Source: Phycisphaerae bacterium (GTDB taxonomy: Bacteria > Planctomycetota > Phycisphaerae > UBA1845). Taken from it: 5,050 bases of DNA. The position numbers and the translations under genes are program-made. Shown here in pieces: positions 1 to 4,543 of this stretch (within the stretch, counting starts at the first letter, position 1; every line of letters starts with the position of its first letter). The DNA is taken from contig BQJS01000265.1 of the NCBI GenBank assembly GCA_021604825.1, positions 1 to 5,050 on the forward strand, written 5' to 3'. Below the pieces are notes generated by a model. That model was not told the origin of the DNA and did not search any database. It saw only the letters and a list, made by a program, of their open reading frames with translations.

Positions 1-216
1 CCGCAATTTCGGCGGCAAGGGTATGGTACCCGGATTTGCGCACTTACCCTGGCGCGGGCCCGTCTCATCGACATTCGTCGCGCATTGATTACCTGCGACG
101 CGGATAACTTAGCTTCAGCGCGCATCATTCGGAAAAACGGCGGCGTGTTCGCCGGCGAAGACGAATCGCCGCGATCGCGAAAACTCGTTTCGCGGTACTG
201 GGTCGAATTGGAGTAA
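1..216 (+). CDS. GNAT family N-acetyltransferase, C-terminal part (5' end outside window)
   Basis: Frame 1 is open from the first base to a TAA at 214-216, giving 71 residues with no start codon in view, so the gene begins to the left of the window. Residues 4-10 (RRQGYGT) fit the R/Q-x-x-G-x-G/A loop that binds the acetyl-CoA pyrophosphate in GNAT enzymes. The later segment LITCDADNLASARIIRKNGG (about residues 28-47) and the ending RYWVELE resemble the C-terminal half of the predicted acetyltransferases grouped as COG3981, where an Asn-x-x-Ser-x-x-x-x-x-x-x-x-G helix precedes the last strand. A full protein of this type is roughly 170-180 residues, so a little over half is missing. The acceptor substrate cannot be told. 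Its stop lies 5 bases before the next start codon, so it is probably co-transcribed with the SDR gene. The family call is firm; the subgroup is from memory. Confidence 0.85.
   Translation, partial: PQFRRQGYGTRICALTLARARLIDIRRALITCDADNLASARIIRKNGGVFAGEDESPRSRKLVSRYWVELE
210..213 (+). promoter_or_regulatory. Shine-Dalgarno site of the SDR gene, overlapping the GNAT gene end
   Basis: GGAG lies 8 bases before the ATG at 222 and overlaps the last sense codon of the upstream acetyltransferase gene; the TAA follows immediately. Ribosomes ending the first gene would therefore stop on top of the initiation site of the second, which favours translational coupling. It also supports ATG 222 as the start. 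The same GGAGTAAT string occurs at the same spacing before trxB. Confidence 0.75.
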
Positions 217-221
217 TACGC

Positions 222-926
222 ATGCGTGTCATTGTCACCGGGGCGAGTAAAGGCATTGGCCGTGGCATCGCCACGTATCTCGCGATGGACGGTTTCGAAG
301 TCGCCGTGCTCGCGCGGTCTAAGGACATGCTCGAAGACGTCCGTCAAAGTATTGAAGCGCAAGGTGGAACCTGTTTCGCCACCGCCTGTGACATCCGCGA
401 TCCGGACGAAACCGCATATGCGGTCGCCGCCGCGGCCGAAGGCCTCGGTGGTGTGGACGCGATCATCAACAACGCGGGTATTGTCACGCGTAAATCCGCA
501 ATCGATCTTTCCGTGGAAGAATGGCGGGCCATGGTCGACACCAACATCAGCGGCGTGTTCTTTGCCGCACGTGCCGTGCTTCCACGCTTCCACGATCAAG
601 GGCACGGTCACATCATTAACGTCTCGTCCATCTCCGGAAAAGTCCCGCTGCCCGGCGGCAGCGCGTACGCCGCAACGAAATTCGCCGTGACCGGATTCTC
701 ACAATCGCTCTTTCAAGAAGTACGCGACTTCGGTGTGAAAGTCACCACCATTTTTCCGGGGTCCGTCGATTCCGCGTCGCACCGCCACGATCCCGCGGCC
801 AGCCACGACTGGAAAGTCTCGCCCGAAGAAGTCGGCCAGGCCTGTGCGGCGGTGCTGCGTACGCCCGCCGGAACCGTGATCAGCGAAGTCGAAATTCGGC
901 CTTTGGGACGCCCACCCCAGAATTGA
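222..926 (+). CDS. Short-chain dehydrogenase/reductase (classical SDR), NAD(P)-dependent oxidoreductase
   Basis: This 234-residue protein is a complete classical SDR, a cytosolic Rossmann-fold enzyme that oxidises or reduces an alcohol/carbonyl pair. It has the TGASKGIG cofactor loop (residues 6-13), the acidic D57-I58 after strand 3, NNAG (83-86), the helix-4 Asn (N108, in DTNISG), the catalytic Ser in NVSS (S136 by its spacing to Tyr), the YxxxK pair Y149/K153, and the PG motif (179-180). Arg32 after strand 2, without an acidic residue there, leans towards NADPH over NADH. At 234 residues it is at the short end of the usual 230-260 range. The C-terminus (SEVEIRP, 221-227) resembles SDRs related to YdfG-type 3-hydroxy acid dehydrogenases, but the substrate cannot be read from the sequence. 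The start is set by GGAG 8 bases upstream and by the N-terminus beginning directly at the first Rossmann strand. It follows the GNAT gene by 5 bases and is probably in the same operon. Confidence 0.93.
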   Translation: MRVIVTGASKGIGRGIATYLAMDGFEVAVLARSKDMLEDVRQSIEAQGGTCFATACDIRDPDETAYAVAAAAEGLGGVDAIINNAGIVTRKSAIDLSVEEWRAMVDTNISGVFFAARAVLPRFHDQGHGHIINVSSISGKVPLPGGSAYAATKFAVTGFSQSLFQEVRDFGVKVTTIFPGSVDSASHRHDPAASHDWKVSPEEVGQACAAVLRTPAGTVISEVEIRPLGRPPQN

Positions 927-999
927 AGTCATGTCACATCTGTCACCTCTTATTATTGTTTTTATGATTATTATAGATATTCGATTCTCGCTTTAAGCC
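927..999. other. AT-rich intergenic block with a short direct repeat
   Basis: Directly after the SDR stop, base composition changes sharply: about 947-985 is almost entirely A and T (for example TTATTATTG, ATTATTATAG), unlike the surrounding coding DNA. TGTCAC occurs twice (932-937 and 941-946) with a 9-base period. I see no GC-rich hairpin followed by a T-run that would make an intrinsic terminator for the GNAT/SDR unit. The block sits just upstream of the promoter at 1000-1028, so it could act as an UP-like or bendable upstream element, and the TGTCAC pair could be a weak protein-binding site. Both roles are inference. Confidence 0.4.
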
Positions 1000-1028
1000 T
1001 TTACAGTGAAATAATTTGCGGATATACT
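1000..1028 (+). promoter_or_regulatory. Strong sigma-70-type promoter
   Basis: The -35 hexamer TTTACA (1000-1005; 5 of 6 to TTGACA) and the -10 hexamer TATACT (1023-1028; 5 of 6 to TATAAT) are separated by exactly 17 bases. AT-rich DNA lies upstream. Transcription would begin near 1035. The next gene on this strand is korA at 1509, so this promoter would give a leader of about 475 bases, or drive a small RNA. It is the best promoter match that I found in the gap before korA. Confidence 0.65.
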
Positions 1029-1063
1029 TGTAGAGTGATTAGTGACGAATAGAGCAGTCGTTC

Positions 1064-1153
1064 GGGGAAGGAGCGCGTTCTGTTCCAATTTGGAGCACGG
1101 TCGGCTTAAGCGTATGTGGCAAAATCGTTTAGCACCCATCTACCTCCCTCCCC
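1064..1153 (+). ncRNA. Candidate structured RNA with three-way-junction-like pairing
   Basis: GGGGAAGGAG (1064-1073) can pair with CTCCCTCCCC (1144-1153) as a 10-bp helix with a single A-C mismatch. Inside it, GTATGTGG (1112-1119) pairs with CCATCTAC (1136-1143) with one mismatch and one G-U, and abuts the outer helix so the two could stack. GTTCC (1082-1086) pairs with GGAGC (1092-1096) around a 5-base loop, extended by CGT/ACG (1076-1078 and 1097-1099) past a bulge. The start would be about 30 bases after the predicted transcription start. It matches no RNA family that I can recognise (not tmRNA, SRP RNA, RNase P or a TPP or cobalamin riboswitch). Chance pairing is possible. Confidence 0.25.
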
Positions 1154-1215
1154 AAGACCAAAGCACTCGGTTGATGGAACCGTACTTGACTTCGCATTCC
1201 TAGAGGCGTACGTTA

Positions 1216-1246
1216 GCCGAATTTATTGTTCGGCCAAGTTGGCCGA
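1216..1246 (+). repeat. Three-arm inverted repeat cluster (operator or switch candidate)
   Basis: TCGGCCAA (1230-1237) and TTGGCCGA (1239-1246) form a perfect 8-base dyad around a single central G. The same middle arm can also pair upstream: GCCGAA (1216-1221) with TTCGGC (1229-1234) across a 7-base loop. As DNA, the 17-base dyad looks like an operator for a dimeric regulator. As RNA, the middle arm can form only one of two 6-bp hairpins at a time. No T-run follows, so a plain intrinsic terminator is unlikely. Confidence 0.4.
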
Positions 1247-1374
1247 TAGAGCATATAGAGTGTCCGTGGAATGATGAGTGGGCGGATATTTCTTCACCTG
1301 GCAAAGCACTCATAGAATGAAGTTGGTGAATGCAATCTACAGTTGCTAGCGAGGACGATACACCGCTTCCTCCT

Positions 1375-1386
1375 GCGATCGATCGC
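1375..1386. repeat. 12-base perfect palindrome GCGATCGATCGC
   Basis: A perfect self-complementary 12-mer lies about 120 bases before korA. It contains three GATC tetramers' worth of Dam/MboI-like symmetry in overlapping form (GATC at 1377-1380 and 1381-1384, with CGATCG in both halves). It could be a protein-binding site, but palindromes of this length built from a CGAT repeat also arise by chance. Confidence 0.25.
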
Positions 1387-1476
1387 CTCATTCCTCTCGT
1401 GGGTGCCCGCATAGGATTTCACAGCCTTGCGAGCGCGCGCATTCTGTTTTCATCCTCCGACTCAACCCAGAAGAGC

Positions 1477-1492
1477 CACCGTTCACACGGTG
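1477..1492 (+). promoter_or_regulatory. Hairpin just upstream of korA
   Basis: CACCGT (1477-1482) and ACGGTG (1487-1492) form a perfect 6-bp stem with the 4-base loop TCAC. It ends 16 bases before the korA ATG, in the place where a ribosome would load. The only purine-rich stretch nearby, AGAAGAG (about 1469-1475), lies immediately 5' of the stem and 33 bases before the start codon, too far for normal use as a Shine-Dalgarno site. A role in translation control is inference. Confidence 0.35.
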
Positions 1493-1508
1493 CGTACGAA
1501 CGCTGACC

Positions 1509-3347
1509 ATGCCGACTGCAACGACTGAGCTAACCCGATCCGAAACCACCACTGCGGGCCCGATCATCAATGACATTGTGATCAAGGTCGCCACGGAAAA
1601 TGGATCGGGAAGTCAATCCTCCAATCTTATTCTCCTTCGCGCGATCTTCAATATGGGCATTCCCGTCAGCGGCAAGAATTTATTTCCTTCGAATATTCAA
1701 GGATTGCCCACGTGGTACACCATTCGCGTAAACGAAGACGGATGGTTGGCGCAACGCAACCGCGTTGACATGATGGTGGCGATGAACGCCGCGACCGTGG
1801 TCGACGACCTAGCCGAATTGGCGCCGGGCTCAACCATCATTCTGAACGAGAACCTTTCGCATTTCGTCACGCGCGACGATTTGAACGTACATCTTGTACC
1901 GTTTAATACGCTGGTCAAAGACATCGTGAAGGATGCGAAACTCGGCAAGTTGGTCGTAAACATTTTGTATGTTGGTGTTGTCGCGTGGGTATTGGGCATC
2001 GACATGGAAGCGCTGGAACAAGGCGTGGACTGGCAATTCGCCGGCAAAGCGAAAGCGGCCGAACTCAACAAAAAAGCATTGCAACACGGCTATGAATGGG
2101 CCCGGGCGAACTTGCCCGCGAAAGAACACTTCGCCCTGCGGCCATCGACCGCCGCAAACGGTCAAATTTTAATCGAAGGCAATGAGTCGGCCGCGTTGGG
2201 TTTGTTGTTCGGCGGCGTCACGTTCGCGGCCTGGTATCCCATTACGCCGAGCAGCAGCTTATGCGAATACCTCGCCGACCACATGAAAAAACATCGACAC
2301 GATCCCGAAACGGGTAAAGCGTCGTACGCCATCGTGCAAGCCGAAGACGAACTCGCCTCCATTGGTATGGTCGTTGGCGCCGGGTGGACGGGTGCACGTT
2401 CGTTCACCTCCACGTCCGGGCCGGGCATATCGCTGATGGCGGAAATGGTGGGGCTGGCCTACTTCGCCGAAGTTCCGCTGGTCGTCGTCGACGTTCAACG
2501 CATGGGCCCCAGCACCGGACTGCCGACGCGTACATCGCAAGGCGACATCGCCAAAGCGTATCAATTGTCACACGGCGACTGTAAACACGTGCTGTTGATT
2601 CCCGGCAGTGTCAAAGAATGTTTTGAGTTTGCGTACGAGTCCCTCAACGTCGCCGAAGAATTTCAAACACCGGTCTTTCTCATGACCGATCTCGACCTCG
2701 GAATGAACAAAGCCCTTTCCGAACCGTTCGAATATCCCGAAGAGCCCATTCGGCGCGGCAAGGTGTTGACGGCGGAAGATTTGGACCGGGTCGGTGAATT
2801 TGCGCGGTATCGCGACGTAGACGGCGATGGCGTTTGTTACCGGACATTGCCCGGCACCAATCACGACAAAGCGGCGTACTTCACCCGCGGCACCGGGCAT
2901 ACCGAGACCGCCGGCTATTCGGAAAAAGCGGACAACTGGGAACGCAACATGGACCGGTTGACTCGGAAATTCGATACGATTCGGGATTCCGTACCGCAAC
3001 CCATTACCGAGTTGTCCGACAACGCCAGCGCCGGGGTCATGGCCTACGGATCGAGCGACGCCGCGGTTCAGGAAGCCCGCCATCACCTGGCAAAGAGCCA
3101 TGAAATGGATCTTTCGTACTGCCGCATCCGTGCATTGCCGGTCAATGGTCACGTGCGTTCGTTCATCGAACAACACGAAACCGTGTATGTCGTCGAACAA
3201 AACCGCGATGGCCAAATGACCGCCATCCTTTGCGCGGAATACCCGGAACTTGCAGCGCGATTGGTCAGTGTCGTTCATTACGACGGCATTGCCATCGACG
3301 CTGAAACCATAATCAATGGCATCATTGCTTCAGCCGATCGAGGATAG
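1509..3347 (+). CDS. korA: 2-oxoglutarate:ferredoxin oxidoreductase, fused gamma-alpha subunit
   Basis: This 612-residue protein is the large subunit of a two-subunit 2-oxoacid:ferredoxin oxidoreductase, which converts a 2-oxoacid and CoA to acyl-CoA, CO2 and reduced ferredoxin in the cytosol. Residues about 20-205 are the gamma domain, with NGSGSQSSN (31-39) and GIPVSGKNLFPSNIQGLPTW (50-69). Residues about 222-612 are the alpha domain, with YPITPSSS (243-250), TSGPG (302-306) and the substrate-recognition segment QRMGPSTGLPT (330-340). A region at 433-495, containing DVDGDGVCYRTLPGT and YFTRGTGH, is typical of bacterial KorA proteins of this type. 2-oxoglutarate is the likeliest substrate; pyruvate or a branched-chain oxoacid is not excluded. 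ATG 1509 is the only reasonable start: no alternative start codon was seen in frame just upstream, and the conserved fold begins about 20 residues in. The first 18 residues form a Thr-rich tail. No Shine-Dalgarno site precedes it. korB follows after 9 bases. Confidence 0.93.
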   Translation: MPTATTELTRSETTTAGPIINDIVIKVATENGSGSQSSNLILLRAIFNMGIPVSGKNLFPSNIQGLPTWYTIRVNEDGWLAQRNRVDMMVAMNAATVVDDLAELAPGSTIILNENLSHFVTRDDLNVHLVPFNTLVKDIVKDAKLGKLVVNILYVGVVAWVLGIDMEALEQGVDWQFAGKAKAAELNKKALQHGYEWARANLPAKEHFALRPSTAANGQILIEGNESAALGLLFGGVTFAAWYPITPSSSLCEYLADHMKKHRHDPETGKASYAIVQAEDELASIGMVVGAGWTGARSFTSTSGPGISLMAEMVGLAYFAEVPLVVVDVQRMGPSTGLPTRTSQGDIAKAYQLSHGDCKHVLLIPGSVKECFEFAYESLNVAEEFQTPVFLMTDLDLGMNKALSEPFEYPEEPIRRGKVLTAEDLDRVGEFARYRDVDGDGVCYRTLPGTNHDKAAYFTRGTGHTETAGYSEKADNWERNMDRLTRKFDTIRDSVPQPITELSDNASAGVMAYGSSDAAVQEARHHLAKSHEMDLSYCRIRALPVNGHVRSFIEQHETVYVVEQNRDGQMTAILCAEYPELAARLVSVVHYDGIAIDAETIINGIIASADRG

Positions 3348-3350
3348 GGA
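3346..3350 (+). promoter_or_regulatory. Shine-Dalgarno site of korB, overlapping the korA stop
   Basis: AGGGA starts inside the TAG stop codon of korA and ends 6 bases before the korB ATG at 3357. This supports that start and suggests translational coupling, which would help make the two subunits in equal amounts. Confidence 0.65.
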
Positions 3351-3356
3351 CCACGG

Positions 3357-4421
3357 ATGACCCCAACTACCGTTTCCGCCCAAAAGACCGCCCAAGAGAC
3401 CGGGCCAAAGAAAAACCGCATCGGCCTTACGATGCAGGACTACAAAGGGGCTGCGTCCACCCTCTGCGCCGGTTGCGGCCATGACGCCATTACAAGCTCA
3501 ATTGTAAAAGCGTTCTTCGAGATGGACGTCCCGCCGCATCAAGTCGCTAAACTGAGCGGCATCGGCTGTTCGAGCAAGACCACCAATTATTTCTTCAACA
3601 CGTCACACGGATTCAATTCCGTCCACGGACGCATGGCCACCATCGCGACCGGTACGGCCATCGCCAACCGCAACCTCATCAACATCGGCATCAGCGGCGA
3701 CGGCGATACAGCGTCGATCGGTCTCGGCAATTTCTGTCACATGATTCGCCGTGAAATTCCGATGGTCTACATCTTGGAGAACAACGGCTGCTACGGATTG
3801 ACCAAAGGCCAGTTTTCCGCGACCGCCGACAAGGGGTCCCACAAAAAAGGCGGCGACGTCAATCCCAACATGCCCATCGATTGTTGTGCGTTGGCGATCG
3901 AAATGGGGTGCGGATTCGTCGCCCGGTCGTTTTCCGGCGATCCCAAACAGGTGCGGACCTTACTCAAGGCGGCCATTGCGCATGGCGGCACAGCCTTGGT
4001 CGACATACTTTCACCCTGTGTGACCTTCAACAATCACGAGGGATCGACGAAGTCGTATTCCTATGCGAAAGCGCACGAAGATCCGTTGCACGACATCGAT
4101 TTCATTCCGAGCTACGAACAAATCGAAGTCGACTATGAAGCCGGCGCCATGCAAGTGGTAACCCTGCACGACGGATCGGCGATTACGCTCCGAAAGCTGG
4201 AACTCGATTACGACGCAACGAACCGTTCGAGTGCACGAAAACTGCTCGAAGCCGCGCGCTACGAAGGGTTGTTCTACACCGGATTGTTGTACTACAACGA
4301 GAAGAGTTCAACCATCCAAGACAACCTCAATTTGGTGAACGAACCCCTCGCCACGTTGCCCGAATCGATGATCTGTCCGGATCAGAAAGTGTTTGACGAA
4401 ATCATGGACTCGTTCCGCTAG
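3357..4421 (+). CDS. korB: 2-oxoglutarate:ferredoxin oxidoreductase, beta subunit
   Basis: This 354-residue protein is the thiamine-pyrophosphate and iron-sulfur subunit that partners KorA. Four cysteines are placed as [4Fe-4S] ligands: C37 and C40 (CAGCGH), C71 (GIGCSSK) and C221 (SPCVTFN). Their spacing (3, 34 and 184 to C37) is, as I recall, nearly that of the crystallised Sulfolobus enzyme. The TPP/Mg site is GDGD (114-117) leading to ENNGCYGLTKGQ (141-152), with HGR at 90-92. K74 and L148 lie at the spacings of the two beta residues that I recall being linked to 2-oxoacid recognition in the Sulfolobus enzyme. Its length is close to the usual 290-350, with a polar, Thr/Ala-rich tail of about 20 residues before the conserved IGLTMQDYKG (22-31). 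No separate ferredoxin-like delta subunit is present, as expected for the two-subunit type. The operon probably ends here. Confidence 0.94.
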   Translation: MTPTTVSAQKTAQETGPKKNRIGLTMQDYKGAASTLCAGCGHDAITSSIVKAFFEMDVPPHQVAKLSGIGCSSKTTNYFFNTSHGFNSVHGRMATIATGTAIANRNLINIGISGDGDTASIGLGNFCHMIRREIPMVYILENNGCYGLTKGQFSATADKGSHKKGGDVNPNMPIDCCALAIEMGCGFVARSFSGDPKQVRTLLKAAIAHGGTALVDILSPCVTFNNHEGSTKSYSYAKAHEDPLHDIDFIPSYEQIEVDYEAGAMQVVTLHDGSAITLRKLELDYDATNRSSARKLLEAARYEGLFYTGLLYYNEKSSTIQDNLNLVNEPLATLPESMICPDQKVFDEIMDSFR

Positions 4422-4434
4422 TCCGGTCCCCGTC

Positions 4435-4463
4435 TTGTTGACCCCCATGCACGGGGGTATACT
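4435..4463 (+). promoter_or_regulatory. Probable sigma-70 promoter for trxB
   Basis: TTGTTG (4435-4440; 3 of 6) and TATACT (4458-4463; 5 of 6) are 17 bases apart. The -10 hexamer, and the T that follows it, are the same as in the promoter at 1000-1028. Transcription would start near 4470, giving a leader of about 74 bases before trxB. A better -35 hexamer, TTGACC (4438-4443), overlaps but leaves only a 14-base spacer. The spacer is filled by the dyad ACCCCC-N6-GGGGGT, so a bound regulator there would directly affect this promoter. Confidence 0.5.
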
Positions 4464-4470
4464 TTCCCCC
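4441..4470 (+). terminator. GC-rich hairpin pair after korB: weak terminator or operator
   Basis: ACCCCC (4441-4446) and GGGGGT (4453-4458) form a perfect 6-bp stem with a 6-base loop, starting 20 bases after the korB stop. What follows is ATACTTT and then CCCCC (4466-4470), not a T-run, so it would be a poor intrinsic terminator. The same GGGGG can instead pair with the downstream CCCCC across an 8-base loop. It might terminate or stabilise the korAB transcript, or be an operator over the trxB promoter. I cannot tell which. Confidence 0.35.
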
Positions 4471-4531
4471 ATTCAAATTCGGCATTCCCGTACGCCATTC
4501 GTCCGGTCGTGTCGTCATCACCCATACACCC

Positions 4532-4535
4532 GGAG
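4532..4535 (+). promoter_or_regulatory. Shine-Dalgarno site of trxB
   Basis: GGAG lies 8 bases upstream of ATG 4544 in the context GGAGTAAT, the same as at the SDR gene. It fixes this ATG as the start, which also places the first Rossmann strand (NVAIIGSG) directly at the N-terminus, as usual for TrxB. Confidence 0.75.
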
Positions 4536-4543
4536 TAATCATC

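Larger units (their letters stand above)
1035..1508 (+). other. Long non-coding interval, candidate 5' leader of korA
   Basis: I see no convincing gene in this stretch on either strand: the small open frames in it have no recognisable motif and no good ribosome binding site with a start codon. A strong AAGGAG at 1068-1073 is not followed by ATG, GTG or TTG at a usable distance. The interval carries several inverted repeats: a possible branched fold (1064-1153), a 5-bp hairpin CGGTT-GATGG-AACCG (1168-1182), a cluster of TCGGCC/GGCCGA arms (1216-1246), a 12-base palindrome (1375-1386), and a 6-bp hairpin 16 bases before korA (1477-1492). It may be an untranslated leader with regulatory structure, or may hold a small RNA. 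The evidence is limited to the upstream promoter and base pairing read by eye. Confidence 0.4.

Noticed and set aside
125..328. Arg-rich - strand frame across the GNAT/SDR junction
   Set aside because: Both overlapped + strand genes are clear family members in their own frames; the Arg-rich composition is typical of a shadow frame.
1064..1080. Small ORF after the strong AAGGAG at 1068-1073
   Set aside because: No ATG, GTG or TTG lies at a usable distance downstream, and the purine run is better explained as one strand of a possible helix with 1144-1153.
1084..1094. 11-base palindrome TCCAA-T-TTGGA as a separate operator
   Set aside because: Short and AT-centred; in RNA it forms part of the 1076-1099 hairpin instead. 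Too weak to list alone.
1186..1214. Second promoter TTGACT-N17-TACGTT
   Set aside because: The -35 is good but the -10 matches only 3 of 6, and much better hexamers occur at 1000-1028. Not strong enough to annotate.
1200..1412. A 70-codon - strand frame in the intergenic region
   Set aside because: The translation shows no family motif or membrane segment, and I saw no supporting promoter or ribosome binding site; it is about the size expected by chance.
1388..1594. A 68-codon - strand frame overlapping the korA start
   Set aside because: It runs antisense across the well-supported korA N-terminus and has no recognisable features.
2568..3278. Long open frame on the - strand (236 codons) inside korA
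   Set aside because: It lies antisense to a fully conserved part of korA, its translation has no recognisable motif, and long antisense frames are common in GC-leaning genes with this codon usage.
4438..4463. MerR/CueR-type promoter (TTGACC with a dyad and TATACT)
   Set aside because: MerR-family promoters have an extended spacer of about 19 bases; TTGACC here is only 14 bases from TATACT. The TTGTTG reading with 17 bases is more ordinary, and no merR-like gene is in the window.
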